Below are positions 1 through 31,962 of a stretch of DNA of 64,000 bases, one piece after another (within the stretch, counting starts at the first letter, position 1; the number at the start of each line of letters is the position of its first letter). Under the pieces are notes generated by a model. It was not told where the DNA came from, did not search any database, and saw only the letters and a program-made list of their open reading frames with translations. Both the position numbers and the translations under genes were made by a program. Origin of the DNA: Perca fluviatilis (taxonomy: Eukaryota; Chordata; Actinopteri; Perciformes; Percidae); NCBI RefSeq assembly GCF_010015445.1, contig NC_053115.1:17485005-17549004 (forward strand), in the 5' to 3' direction.

Positions 1-66
1 TGGAGGACAGATAATCAGTTGTTTAGTTTGAGTGGAGAAATAATTTTAGCTGTGTTTGATTTTCAG

Positions 67-1176
67 ATTGCAGAGAGGAGCAGTATCCCTGCACCAGACT
101 CTACTCTGTTCACAAGCCATGCAAGCAGTGCCTGAACAGCCTCTGCTTCTACAGGTAGGCATTGAATTGACTTTTAAACAACTAGTTCACCCCACAATGA
201 AAACAAGTCATTATCTCTATTTCCTTTAATTAGTCAAAACCTCTCTGAACTTTGTAGAACAAACAAACTGTGAGTTACTTGCTGTAACTCCATCTCAGCA
301 TTTCCCTAAACAATTTCCCGAAACCACTACTTCTACTACTCTAACTCACAAAAAGCACAAATTGTTTATCAATCTCCAAAACAAATCTTCTCCAAACAGC
401 TTGTGCTTGCAAACTGAGAGCTCAAAAGTCAGTATTTACCCAATTTATTGGTATACTTTCTTCCTAGACAATGCATGAGTTATGGTCTATTCTGGTGAGG
501 TAAATACAGAAAATATAGGACTTTGGGAGCTACAATGCATTTATGTGTTGCGTATTAATACACATTTGGTGCTCTGAGTATTTACAGCAGGACGGTGTAT
601 GTGAGATTGCTTAAAAATAAACTACAGTGCCCGTGTTTATCGTAATGAAGGAACATGTCAGCCAGTGCAACAGTATGACTCATTGATGTGTTTTCAACAG
701 TTTTTGGAAAACAATGAAGCTCTGTGTTCACAGAGAGAATACGATATATCAGGCTTTGGATACACAGATAACACTTGTTGATCAGTTCATTGTTGGGTTT
801 GATCTTTTCATTGAAATTGTTGACAGAATACAGAATATTTCCAGACTTATTCTTTAAGTAGAGTTTTGACTGATGTGAAGATGTCTCTTTTGTAATTTCT
901 ACATATGTTTCCATTAAGTTTGCGACGGGTGTATGTCATCAACAAGGAGGTTTGCGTGAGGACCGTGTGTGCACATGAAGAGCTGCTCAGAGGTGCGTTC
1001 ACTATATTCTGCATTTGTGTTTTTTGTGTGTTTGATTACTGAGACTCATTTTAACTTTCTCTGCGTGTTTAGCGGACCTGTGCCGTGATCAGTTCTCTCG
1101 CTGCGGCGTTGCGGCGCAGAGCGGCCAGTGTGCATCACTAGGACCAAGCTGTGGGAAGAGCTGTGGTGGCTGCTGA
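67..1176 (+). CDS. mfap2: mfap2, microfibril-associated glycoprotein (3' part: last three coding exons)
   Basis: Exons 67-154, 919-992 and 1073-1176 splice in frame into 87 residues ending at a TGA. The translation has the cysteine-rich matrix-binding domain of MAGP-1: CREEQYPCTRLYSVHKPCKQC, then SLRRVYVINKEVCVRTVCAH, then a C-terminal tail ending CGKSCGGC. Cysteine spacing and the exon ends agree with vertebrate MFAP2 (MFAP5 is the close paralogue). Splice sites are canonical: CAG/GTAGGC, AAG/GTGCGT and TAG. The family product is a small secreted protein of elastin-associated microfibrils that binds fibrillin, tropoelastin and TGF-beta family ligands. The signal peptide and acidic N-terminal part lie upstream of the window. 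It faces crocc tail to tail, as MFAP2 and CROCC do in human, which favours MFAP2 over MFAP5. Confidence 0.93.
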
Positions 1177-2809
1177 TTGACTACAGAGATCACCTGCCCA
1201 GATACTGCCGCTTTTTCTACCACTCACCCACATCCTCTTTCTTCCTCCCAGTTTCTCCTCACTTTGCCTTTTGACTCTTCCTGTACAACTTATTACTCCT
1301 GTGCGAAAAGCATTTTGTGTGTGTGTTTATCTTTGTCTTTTCACATGTATGTTTGCCCAGTAGATCCTGTGTGTATGGATGAATATCCTCCAAAGAACAT
1401 TGATGATTGTATTAAATCACTGGTGCTATAAAATCATCACACTGGTGCTATAAAAACTATTAGAGATGCACATAAAACTGTGGAACATCTTCAATTGTTT
1501 TTGTTTTTGGCATACTGTACCATATTAATCTCATGCTTTGTTGATATGTTACTGTACTTGTGTTGAAAAGCAGCCATTCTCATGATAATCAACTCATCAA
1601 TGGTGGCCACTGTGCACTGACATCAGACAAAACTAATCAATATCGAGCCATGCTAGATCATGAGATGTGTGAAGAAACAGGTGGTGAGTGACCTCAGTTC
1701 ATGTACTACTGCCACCTGGATCTGTGCTTAGCAACCAAGCAGCAAGCTTATATAAATATATTCCAGTGGCAACAAGTGCTTTAAAAAGGCATCTCACAAA
1801 CAGCCTCTACTACTGCTTTGTAAAACTGTCACTATAAAGACTGAGAAAAAAAAATAAACTTTTTTTTACTACAGCTGTTCAGTGTGTGATTGAGTCGAAT
1901 GTAAGTCATCACTGTAACATAATCTGAGGCTGAGTGCACTGAAAGGTATTTATGAAAAACATGAATTATGGTGAGTTTATGCTCCTGCAGACATGTGGCT
2001 GCCATGTGTATTGTCCATACAAGTCATATTGCTATTATTAATCATCACTCTGTCAGCGTTTATACAGTAAGTACAAAGTATATACACCTAGTAAAACTAA
2101 TATTCACTAATAAAAAAGACATACTGTAAGTTTACCACCATACTGCAGTGCCTTATGGTCCCTTTTTCAGTTATAAAACTGTGTATATAACATAATGAAT
2201 AAAATCGGTTTCTGAGAGAAAGTACAGTGCAGCTCATTATGCTCAATTTGTTGGTTTCCTGGCACTCGCACACAGTGAAGACCTTCCTTTCATTCTCTTC
2301 ACGTCCTCGACTGATAATATAAATGTGGAGGAATCTGGGCCAAACTGCACAACTGGCAGATTTTCATTCCTGCACTACATCCAGATTCTGTCTGGAGGAA
2401 CATCCTCGCGGTGATTTGGGTTTTCTTCTTGAATAAGAGCAGAAAGTTTGGTAAGATGTTGAGCAAGGATCAAGTACAGATGGTTGCCAGCAATCAGCAG
2501 GCTGATGGCGTTTTTAGCACAGCTGCTGCATCACGTCGCTCCGTTCCTTCGCCTGTCATTGGCTGAGTGTGTGCTGCAGGTTGTTATGTGTTCTTCACAG
2601 TACAAAATATCAATGAAACGCCCAAATGACAGTGGTTTTCATTTCAGTTTCACAAAGTAAAATAAATCATGTTTTAAACAGTAGAGTTAGAGTATGAATA
2701 CTTTTAGGAGCGTGTCTTTTGAGTAAATATTGCTTTCAAACATTCATGATGAGTGGATTTTCCCTGGATTAGACGTGGAGTGCTGGTGCTTCTGGTATTA
2801 AGCTGTATC
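1177..2809. other. mfap2 3' UTR and tail-to-tail spacer to crocc
   Basis: No further coding exon is recognisable. The stretch should hold the mfap2 3' UTR, with an ATTAAA near 1409 and a stronger AATAAA at 1853-1858 in an A/T-rich run as candidate polyadenylation signals. On the other strand it should hold the crocc 3' UTR. The open frame at 1177-1431 simply continues past the mfap2 stop and resembles no protein I know. Confidence 0.5.
1853..1858 (+). terminator. candidate polyadenylation signal of mfap2
   Basis: AATAAA lies about 680 nt downstream of the mfap2 stop codon, within an A-rich then T-rich stretch. An ATTAAA near 1409 is an alternative proximal signal. The cleavage site was not determined. 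Confidence 0.45.
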
Positions 2810-21681
<18,872 letters not shown>

Positions 21682-21960
21682 CGCAGCGCCAGCAGATATT
21701 TAAAACCCTCCAGTGAACAGGATTAACTCCGAGTGAATGCGACGTCTTCACAAACTGAACTGTCGATCTGTTGCTTTCCAGCAGGCGCGATAAAGAAGGA
21801 AAAACTCCCTGCCTGAAGCCGGTTGTGTGTGTTGATGCCGTTGGAGTCGACAAAGTTTGGTCGCAGAGCAGAGTGTACCCGTCCTGTCGCTTCCTCCGGC
21901 AGACAGGCACAGATTGAGGACAGCAGGATTAACAAGGTTTAAAGATTCACACCCCTCCAC
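21682..21960 (-). promoter_or_regulatory. crocc 5' UTR and proximal promoter region
   Basis: Sequence immediately upstream of the rootletin ATG. It is CpG-containing, unlike the AT-rich DNA beyond 22050. A transcription start cannot be placed. A TATTTAAA-like word at about 21696-21704 is too close to the ATG to be a convincing TATA box. Confidence 0.35.
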
Positions 21961-22937
21961 CTCCTCCACTACTCCACTACTCCACTCTCACTGCTCGCAT
22001 TTACAACCCTCCAGAACAGACCACTATTCAACTGCACAACAAAGATAAGCCAAAGTCAAACTGTAATAGCCCTATAATACACTCTACAAGGAAAAAAACT
22101 ATAAAAAATATTTTGACCATCGGTTTTTTTTATGTTGCAAAGTAAAATATATCGATTTTCAAAATAAAATTTTGAGTAGGGGAGGTCGGGGTCAAAGTTT
22201 TGAGAGCAAATAAGAAGGCTACAAAGATCCTTTTCTTCATAATTTATGACGGCAGGTGTTCTCAATGTGCAGTTAGATACAAGTTGCTAAATCATTTTAA
22301 CTTTGCATCAAGTCATCAGTAGCCTAATGTGAGGGTTGCAAATACTGCCAATTACATCGAGAATCAACAGCCCACTTTGCAGCTTGAGCTTTAGCTGCAG
22401 GGCCCCATTAACCGGATAGCGGGCCAAGGGCAAAAGCGCTCCCCAACTTAGTCCAGTTATAACATGAGTTATAATAGCAATGTATAATCGGTCGAAGCGA
22501 TGAATCTACAGAGAATTATAACAGACTATAAGCGGATCCCCTGGGCTTCACGCAGCTTTATAGTGAGTTTCAGTTGATGTTTAGGTGTCCGTCCAGCAAC
22601 TTCACGGTTTTTGTTCACTCTCACCACTTTCATAGTGTCGTTTTCAGCCACAGCAGGCAGCCGTTTTCAGAGAAAAAGCTAAAAAAAACTACCTGCTCAG
22701 CACCAAACAGCAGACAGACATAGTTAGAGAAATTATTAAATTAACAGATCGCCTTCTGATGTGAGTTGATGGCTACCCATCACAAAGAAGACAAAGGTTT
22801 AGTTTTGGTTTCGGTAACAGGGTCAACACAGGCAAACAGATTCAAATTGGCTTGTATAAAACTGTGGTCAGCAGCTCAGACAGCTAACAAAACATAAGGG
22901 AGATGAAAATATTATGAATGATGATATTTATTTATTT

Positions 22938-23217
22938 TAGGATGCACAATTCAGAAAATGTCACGATTTTCAGGCTCAAGATTGGATTCAAAATCGATTT
23001 TCAATTCAAAAATGATTCTCGATTAAAAAAACGATTCATATACGTACATATGTAAATGTAGTTTCTTTTCCCATGTGATTGCAGTAGAGGTAGGCCTACA
23101 ATAAAAAAAATGTTTTAAAAAAATATGAATCGATTTTTGGAATTCTATTAATCGATTTTGAATTGGTAGAGCTTGACTCGCGATTCGAAAGTGAATCGAT
23201 TTTTTTGCACAGCCCTA
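22938..23217. mobile_element. hAT-like MITE with perfect 8-bp target duplication
   Basis: The ends are TAGGATGCAC on the left and TTGCACAGCCCTA on the right, a degenerate version of the TAGGGCTGCAC-type hAT end. ATTTATTT is duplicated exactly on both sides (22930-22937 and 23218-23225). The interior is AT-rich with many GATT/AATC words, as in other elements of this group. No ORF. Confidence 0.7.
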
Positions 23218-24042
23218 ATTTATTTATTTATTGTTTATTTATCAGGGACATTACTTATATTATCAATACCAAATGTGAGAGATGCAAGGTTTTTTTAGGA
23301 TGTCCAGCCTCTAGCTTTTACAAAAACAATCACAGCAACAAACACAGCACAACAAACAGTTACCAAACGCACCTTTGTCTATAGTGAACAAAAATGTGTA
23401 AAGTTAAGATAAACAATTTATCGTTTTATCAATTTATCGATTGACAGAAAATTTATTGGCAACTATTTTGAAAATATATTAAATCAATTTTTCTGAGAAA
23501 AAAAAGCAGTTTGCAGGTTTGCTGCTTTTCTCTGTCTTTTGTGAGAGTAAATTGAATATATTTGGGTTTGGAGAGTTGGACAAAACAAGACATTCGAAGA
23601 CGTCACCATAGGTTATAGAAAATGTGACAGGCATTTTTCACTTTTGTCCGACATTTCACAGACCAAAAGAGCAATTGAGAAAATATGCTGCAGATTAATA
23701 AAAAATTACAATAATCGTTGTGGCTTTACCATGGTGTGCACTCTGTTGTTTTTGATTGGAGGAAAGTCTTCCAGATGACCCGGCCTGTTCTCCCCTAAAA
23801 CATAACTGCAGCACTAACCATGCAGCATGTTTAAAAATATATCAGAATAATGTTACAGTTGCCTAAACCATAAGGCTTTAAAACACTTTTCTAAACAATA
23901 AACTCATAATAAAAACTGAGTTAGCCTAAAACTATGACACAAACATTAAACATGAGGGGGTCTGCACTGTTTGGATTGTCATAGTTACCGACAAGAGGGT
24001 CATTGTGTCAATACCAGACCCCCAGTACAGCCTTACACACAC

Positions 24043-24044
<2 letters not shown>

Positions 24045-24105
<61 letters not shown>
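24045..24105. repeat. (CA)30 microsatellite
   Basis: About 60 bp of CA dinucleotides between crocc and necap2, outside any recognised transcript. Confidence 0.95.
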
Positions 24106-24108
<3 letters not shown>

Positions 24109-25856
24109 GTCACAACACAACTCAGTAGGTCTATATAGCAACTAGGTGCGTCTATAATAAGAAATGACAGACATATAGCTACTGTCGGTGTTGGCGGTTT
24201 CCCTTCAAATGTTTAGGCATTTAACATTTTTTAAATTGTCCACAAAAGTTACTGCTTTGTGATGATTACAAACCAACTGCTGAACTTGTATTTGTCCATG
24301 TGATGTGAGTGACAAGGTTGCATGAATTTAATCATGACCATGAGACACTTTTAATGGCTTAACATCTGTGGCGCCCTCAGCTGGCCTGTTAGTAGAAGAC
24401 TGGCATTGATTTCACAGTGTGCGAGATGTGAGCCTTATACTGTACAACTGGTGAAATACACACCTGTTGATATTTTATTTTACTTTCATCTTCCACAGAC
24501 CCAACCCTAGTGCAGTCCAACTCATGACTTCTTACTCCAGCCTTTATGTTTAGGCTTACAGCCCAAAACTGAACTGAATAAACAGGAATCATCCACAACT
24601 GCTTCCTCTTCTGGTGTAGGCCTACTTTAACACTTCATTTGGTATACACATAAAACGAACATAGTATCCTCTTAATCCTAACATTAAGGAAACACATCCA
24701 AAAAGACACGCCCAAGTTTTCAAAAGTCTGTCAGGAGTTGGAGGCGGGAGGAAGAGCAGAAGGAGGGGGTTGCACGTTAAACTGTGCAGCATCCGAGCAT
24801 GTTACATTGATTATTAATTGTTTCATAGCAGCAGAGACGGAGATCCAAACACAAACGCGCTGCTATGGAAACAACCGCCTGGATATAAAACACTTTATGG
24901 AGCGATATTCATCCCCATTATGTTGTGGTGTACGCGGTGAAAACATCCACTTCCCTGTTTGATTAATATTCTCACCTCGACAGATCGGTCTGATGTGCGT
25001 TATCCTGCCGTCCCTCCATTTTTGTGAGCGGGCTGTAACATTACAGAGGCAGAAACAAACCTCATCCACAACAGTTAGATGTAGGTTACCATCATCAGCT
25101 GCTGGCAGCGTCGCCTTCCTCCGAAATCCTCCCCATGCTTTTTCCGGGGAGGGACTTCCAGTTCAGCTGCAGCCTGCAGTCTGTTTATAAATGGCACTGT
25201 CTGTCCATGTACTTTTTTTTTTCTTTTTTTCTTACAACTGATTGACATCAATTTACAAAAAAACCCTAAGCCTCAGCAAGTCTCACTATCCAGACAAAAT
25301 GACTAATTTTTAGTTAGTTAGAAATATTTTGAATGAAGCTCGCAATAACATGGATCCCAGAATTCCTGTAGCCTACTATGGCTGTAAGTGCGGTTACATA
25401 ATTCCAATTGCCTCATTACCTTAGCTGAGATATGTTGATTTCTTAAATCTTCAAAAACTTACACCATTTAGGCTTTTTAAAGTTTGTTTTTAGACAAAAA
25501 GGGTCTTATTTTCCTCAAATAACCAAAGTCTCAATTGTAAAAAACAATGAGTGCCACTGATCTGGTAAACCGTGACCAAATTTATATTAGGTCGATAGAT
25601 TGATGTGACAAAATCGCTCCACAGTCAGAAGAATCAGAGAAATCCTGTTAGCCTAATGGTCTGTAATACTTGATGAATTTTAAATACTGTTCAACACGTT
25701 AATAAACTCAACAAACTCACATTTAACATGGTTTAAATGTATTTAATAAGTTAGTTATTTAAAACAAGAGACCCTGTTGCAGCTGTGAAGAACTCTACAC
25801 TCACAAGCCTACTAGTTCACTAATAAAAAGAAATCAAGAGTCAATGAAATATATTG

Positions 25857-25862
25857 TTTATT
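25857..25862 (-). terminator. candidate polyadenylation signal of necap2
   Basis: AATAAA on the minus strand, about 975 nt beyond the necap2 stop. It would give a 3' UTR of about 1 kb. No closer canonical signal was picked out. Confidence 0.4.
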
Positions 25863-26835
25863 TACAAGAAGACATAAGTTCATATTTTATACATTTCAGA
25901 TAATTTTCAGAAAGGCACTTAATCAAATACTCGACGCAAATTAGCAACAAGATTGAGGAAATTTCTATTTGGTAAAAGGCACATTTTTTAAAAGCAACAA
26001 GACATATGAAGGCCATACACAAAAACAATCATGAACGAAATATGTTCAAACTTTGAATGACAGACAAAAAATGGCCAATCGGGACTTTTTTCCCAACACC
26101 ATGATTACAAAAATCTGGGTATTTTTTTAAGGAAGGCTTAAGAGGTTTAACGTAAAACTAATCAAATATCAATATAGCTTTGCAAGATCTCTTGGAAATA
26201 ATGCAACTGAAAACCAAACACACACACACACACACACACTAGTTAAAGCTAAAGAAAACATTGATACTGTAATGGGTAAACTAACTTTCCCCAAATGGTA
26301 AAAACAACTATGAGATGAGTGGTGCTGGTGTAATGAGATAGCAGTATGATGGGAGCACGATGTTGTAAATCACAATCAAATCTGATTCTGGACAGACTAA
26401 CAGTGACTAGGAATAGATAATAGAAATAAAATAAGGGAACATTTGATTTTAGGCAATGGATAGACGTTTTCATCTGGCTATTGTAATGAGAATCTGTCCT
26501 TTCAACCATCACCATCCACATTTGTCTTGAGGAGAGCACATTCTCCAACAATGATGATTTAGGAGTCTCTCCTGGCTTCTAAAATCAAACAAAGATCCCA
26601 CTTCAAAAGCAGAGTGTGACACAAATATAAGATTATAAAAAAATATGTACATGTTTACGGTTTGTTTCTCCAGAGTGTGTGGTCTCTGCGGGCTATAGTT
26701 TATGTGAACATATTCTTTAAGTGCAGCCAGAACAAATGAGCCAGTCAAGTTTGCCAACAGTTCCTCTCTTTTAGTTTCTTTTTGCCACAATCATCCGGTC
26801 CATGGAATGTATGGAACCTGAGTATTTCTCACCAC

Positions 26836-29800
26836 TCAACTAAACTGCACCCATCCTGATTTGACAGCATCTTTACTGGAGCTGTGGAGGAGAGGGGTGG
26901 AAGAGGAGCGTGATGGTGATGATGATGATGATGAGTGCGAAATAATCAAAAACTAATTATGTTAAAACAAACAAATGTGACAGATTGACAAGATGGATTA
27001 GTACACAGACAAAAAAATACTGGTGACATTTTGTGAAAAACTTACTTGGAGCCTGCAGATGTGAAATCTCCCCACATGTCGGAGCTGGGTGGGGTTGCAG
27101 GGCCAGGGGACCCAAAGTCAAAAAGAGAGGCTGGATCTGGAGAATAACAATTATTGAAAGCATGAATACAGTTTAAATCATGTGAAGATGTTTTACATTT
27201 TTTTTAATTTTTATTTGATACAATAGCACGGGGATCACCAGTGTTAGCCTGTACAGCTGAGACTGTCTGCTCTCCCAGAGTGGGCGGTATGACACCTCCA
27301 ACCTTCACGCCTGGTGGAGGTGGGAGTAGACCCCCACCCATTGGCCGGGGTTTGGCTCCACCTGCATCCTTCTTCTTGATGTTCTGTGATTGACAGAGTC
27401 ATGAGAATATCTGAATATCTTTATGGTTTAATTAGTGGCTCTTTTCTTCATAGAATCTGTCAACGTTCAATGTAGTATTTATTCCTTTCAGTAATTCCTT
27501 TACATCGGTGATGTTGGAGTGACTCACCCCAATGCTGATCTTGATAGTCTGTCCCTCTTTGAAGCGAAGGTCCAGCTTAGGTGCTGTGCTCTCAGAAGCT
27601 TCCTGTTTTGCGAGCTCACCTTCTTGCTTTACCCACCTTTAGAAACAGTTTGAAAGCATAATAATTATTATTAAAATAATGTTAATAGAGTGGGTCATTG
27701 CAGTAGCAAGATACAGATGACAAAAACATCAGTATTGTAAACACAACCATCTACAAAGGTTTCGTGTGTGGACTTGTTTTACACTCATTTAAGATGAAAA
27801 ATTATTGATATGCACAATGGACAAATGTGCACCACACAAAGCAAATGTATTTATTAACAAAGATCAGATAGTAAAAAGGCTATGTAAGATAACTTACTTA
27901 AAATGGTCTTGCAAAGCTACGTTGAAGTCAAATGAGTCGCCACGATCAGCAAAACCCAGACCGATAAAAGCATGACGTCCTTTATAAAAGTAATTGTAAA
28001 GACACAAGAGGATTAGGGTACCTCATGCATCACATGATAAAAGATATACAGTATATAATACACATTCCTGCAGTAAATGAGAGTATGGGCCTGTGATTTA
28101 CACCATTCAGCCTGAATGAGACTTTTACCCCTGGAAATTACAGAAGTCGGGTTGTCTTACACTTAAGACTAGATAAATGCTATAAATGGCATCTTGATGT
28201 AAAGAAAAAAAATCCCTTTTAACTTCCATCTACTGACACTTGATAACTTCAGTATAAGACAGACAGAGTTCCTGTGATTGACTTGAGAAAATGGCCAAAA
28301 ACCAGGCCAAGTTAACCTTAAGACTTGTGTCACTATGATATCACATTAAGGATCATGGTGATCAATGAAGCAGACTCAAAATAATTTTAAGTAGCCAAGA
28401 CACACAGTTTTTAAAATGTAGAAACCGACACAATCCTTGTCTGTGAAAGGCTAATGCAATATTTCACTTCCACAATTCAAATCTGAATACTGATTCTCTT
28501 GAAAAAGAAAAGATGTACTATTAATCTAGTTATGACCAGTTGCACACGGTCAGTCATGTTTTTCTTATATAATTTAAATAAATTTCTACATTTATATTAA
28601 AACTGATAATGTTTTTTTCTCTAAATGTGAAATAACATTTAAGATGTCTTTGTCTACAGTATATCCGCCTACTTCTTATTTCCAAAAGTCTCTGATGAAA
28701 GTGTCTTACCATTGCCATCTTCTATCCGGATCACAAAATACCTGCTGGAGTCTGTGACTGATTCAACTACACACCCTGGATACTGTTCGACTGGAGCTTG
28801 GGCAAACAACTCCCCTGCAAAAAAACAAATAGACCAAATGGTGCCTTAGCCCTTGTGTTGTCTTCCTGTCAACCTTGAAGAAAAAAAAAAAAAAAAAACA
28901 CTCTTTCTCCAACGTTTTTGACGCCTTTTTGTTTTGTTTTTTGCTTTTTCCAACGTTTGAAATTGTAAAATTTTTCTTCTACACATTTTCAGCATTTATT
29001 TCTACGTCCCGTATTTTCTGATATAAAACATGACCCGAAGTCAACACAAGGGTTAAGGTTATTTTCTGCATTGGGAGTAATCAAGTAAAAAGGTTGGTTG
29101 CAAAGGACAAAGAAAGATCACACTGTGACAAACACACACATTTTCTCTATGATAAATGTGACTGGAATTGTATAATTGGCAAGTCTTTCCAGGGATTATT
29201 TTGAATTGTTAACTCTGAAAAGGGCAGCAGCACTACTTGCAGCCTCTAGTCTGCTGCAAATTCACCAGAGGAGATACTCACCTATACAACTACAACCCAA
29301 ACTGAACCACGCATTTGTAACTTGAGCACATGCTTAGCAAACATGGCAGGAAAACTAGAATTACCGCCTCACGGTTGTATGGCTCCACCAACCATTCAGT
29401 TTACATCCATGTCTAGGACTCCTATTACACGTATATGTACCTTCAACCCAGCAGCATAGAAGATCTATACAATCACCACAGTTCAAGGTGGGCACCCAAG
29501 ACAAGTGCCAAGAAAACGTTTTTCTTGATTTATGATCAAATCAGTCCCATTTTTGTATGCAGGGTGGTTTACCAAGCTTGGGTAATTTATTATTCCTTTT
29601 AATCCATCAGAGAATACTACTGCAGCCAGGTTCACTCATGCTGTGTACCAGTGTTTTAGTACTAGAGATCAGTCTTGGTCTGGAGACGAGTTTTTGAAGG
29701 TCTCGGGTCTCGTCTCGGAATCAACCACATTTTTACTCCGTCTTGTCTCAGTCTCAGATAAAGAGGACTGGATTTTATTTTAAGACCGGTCACTGCCTTT

Positions 29801-31962
29801 TGGTTTTTGATACACTTATGGCAATAAAAGAGGAGAATGAAGAAGAATCTTTAGTTTTTTTATAGGAATGTGGATCTTTCAGATAAATTTGAGGAGTGCC
29901 TATGGTTAGCATTTTCCACATTTTATTGTGTCATGCGGTGTGGGACTTGCCCTGCCTTGGTCCTGGTCTTGACTCTGTCTCAAGCCCTCAAAGTCTTGGT
30001 CTCGTCTCAGTCTCGATACACTCTGGTCTTGGTGATGACCTGGTCTCGGTTTAGGTGGTCTTGACTACAACACTGCTGTGTACCATATGTTTCAAGTCTC
30101 AAACATTTTTGAACCACCATCTTGTGCCACCTAATTGTGAATGCATTTGATCCATGTAACACTAACAAAGCTAGACAGAGCAGACAGGGCAATGAGGCAG
30201 TCTCACCGTTTCATGGCTAAACTGGTGAGGGTTTCTCACCATCTTTCTGGCTACACTATCAAGTCTTCTCTAAAGTTTAATGGAAATGATGGCTCACTTT
30301 ACAGTTACTTAAACAGTCAGCGTTTTACTTACACTTGGTACTCTGGTGGTGGTGAAAGTTAAGAGACTCACTTAAACAAGTCAGTTCTTCTTGTAAAAGG
30401 TTGCGTAAAAACTTAACTGTAAGAAATTTATCTTGGGGACATTAGTTAAGAGACATACAAAGAATTCATGTGGAGAATTATGGACACACAACATTTGTCT
30501 TCAAGGAGATGTCAGTTTGTTTACCTGTGTTTTTGTCCTCTAACTTAATGTAGGCCATCTTGTCTTTAGCAGTGATTTTCATCCTACCACTCCATGCAGG
30601 TTCATCCAGCTTCCAGTCAGCAGCACTAGAAAAACAGGAAGCACACATCTCAACATGAAAGTGGCTGACTTGATCACTGTTTTTACACAGGCAGCCGCAG
30701 CTTTTCACAGCAGGAGGAAGTGAAAATAAAAGGTTTCAGGAAGACTAAAATGAGGCTTTCGTGTGACAAGAGAAAAAGCAAACCTCAAGGTCCACTTAGA
30801 AACTTTTTCAGGTGCTTTCAACCACTACTTGCGGTCTTCTTTTTTCATCATGAGATCTGAGCAAATCCGATCCATGGAAGAAGACTGTGGGATAAAGTGG
30901 AAAGCTCTGGAAAAGGCTAGTAAGACCTTGAGTCACGTTTTTTTGTTTTGTCCAACTACTGTTTCCAAGATTCAAGAATGAATGCCTAAGAGAGTTTCTT
31001 TATGTAGAAATACATCAGGCTGCTTATGAGCAGTGATAAACTGCTGGATGATCACTCTTTCTCGGCCTGTCACATCAGAATTGGACTCAACCTGACAACA
31101 ACTTAATTTATTTTAAGAGAGTATAAGAGGCCGTCAGTTAGGTAGAAAGGTCCCCTAATCCCCCCCTATCCCCTCTAGCTAACGTCAGATAATGTTTTCA
31201 TAAATGTATTTTTTGATAATTTTGTCAGCAAAACAAGCACACATTGCACTTAACTGGCTACAGTTTTGTCCATCCATTTATTGTTGAATTAATCATCACG
31301 CAAACTCAATTTACTGACACTTCGTGGACACTTAGCTAAAGTTCGTTAACCGCTAGCATTAACTACAGAGCTCTACATCCATTATCGGACATATAGCTAC
31401 TGAGCCCTGCCATTTTTAAACTTTCAACGCTTAACATTTATCAGCAATGTCATAATTTCTAAAGTCGTTGACAACTAACGTTAACTTTTTAAATGGCAGC
31501 AGATGTAAGTCGCAGTCAAGGAACTTTTTGTTGACAAAGTCGGGATGATTGTGTCCGACGTAAGTGAGCAAATAACAGTTAACGTTATAGCAGCGATGTG
31601 CGTTTGGAAACAATGCTAACGTTATTAGCGCATCTAGCGCATGTATCAGCTAGCTATGTCTGTAGTCCTTAGTAGATACTGGCTGCGTTGGCTGCAACCG
31701 TCACTTTGCAGGGAAATAAAGAAAAGTTAAAAGACGTCCTAACAAGTGCTTGTCCGATAATGGATGCATCGAATTAAATTAGCTTGGCGACGGACACTTG
31801 CCTAGCAGCCAGTGAGACTCGTCAGCTCACTGCTTTAAAAACGTTTTACTCTCTTAGCTCATCTTACCGATATCCACGGTTAGAAGCCCGAGGCGGGATC
31901 CGATAAACATGAACCTCGGGCTTTACGCAGAGCATTGACTCATAACTGTTGTCTTCTGCCAT
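26836..31962 (-). CDS. necap2: necap2, adaptin-ear-binding coat-associated protein
   Basis: Coding exons in transcript order: 31868-31962, 30525-30625, 28710-28814, 27898-27979, 27528-27636, 27239-27383, 27046-27136, 26836-26881. They total 774 nt, 257 aa (human NECAP2 263). The protein begins [20 protein letters not shown] and carries the PH-like NECAP (PHear) domain through about residue 160, with segments [38 protein letters not shown] and [17 protein letters not shown] proline/glycine-rich linker follows. The tail holds two WxxF signals, MWGDF and the terminal GWVQFS, which in this family bind the AP-1/AP-2 appendage domains. NECAPs act in clathrin coat assembly, AP-2 control and recycling from endosomes. 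Synteny with crocc and szrd1 favours NECAP2 over NECAP1. Confidence 0.93.
27980..28709. other. necap2 intron 3
   Basis: A 730-nt intron. It is AT-rich; no recognisable repeat boundary or other feature was found. Confidence 0.6.
28850..29052. mobile_element. short MITE in necap2 intron 2
   Basis: The ends are inverted: CCCTTGTGTTGTCTTCCTG on the left and GAAGTCAACACAAGGG on the right, with flanking TTAG and TTAA words. The interior is an A run plus Phe/Lys-like low-complexity sequence. The TTAA-type flank suggests a piggyBac-like or similar non-autonomous element. No ORF. Confidence 0.6.
29649..30075. mobile_element. hAT-like element with perfect 8-bp target duplication, necap2 intron 2
   Basis: CTGTGTAC occurs at 29641-29648 and again at 30076-30083. 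Between them, the element starts CAGTGTT and ends AACACTG. The interior is rich in GGTCTC/GTCTTG words, giving internal inverted and direct repeats. Size (427 bp), ends and target duplication fit a non-autonomous hAT element. Confidence 0.8.
31300..31640. promoter_or_regulatory. TAACGTTA-rich stretch in necap2 intron 1
   Basis: TAACGTTA or near copies occur at about 31475, 31578 and 31613, mixed with GCTAGC-like words, within 0.7 kb of the necap2 first coding exon. A function is inferred only from the same motif clustering at the szrd1 and fbxo42 starts. Confidence 0.3.

Larger units (their letters stand above)
21961..26835. other. crocc-necap2 spacer and necap2 3' UTR
   Basis: No coding exon is recognised in 4.9 kb. 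The part from about 25845 to 26835 is probably the necap2 3' UTR, because an AATAAA reads on the minus strand at 25862-25857. The rest contains a hAT-like element (22938-23217), a CA microsatellite (24045-24105), and a moderately CpG-rich stretch at about 24720-25190 that could be regulatory. Short open frames there resemble nothing known. Confidence 0.5.

Noticed and set aside
24738..24962. Possible small gene in the crocc-necap2 spacer, with a GCTGCTATGGAAAC X-box-like word
   Set aside because: The short open frame has no recognisable domain and no paired exons. The X-box match has errors in both halves.
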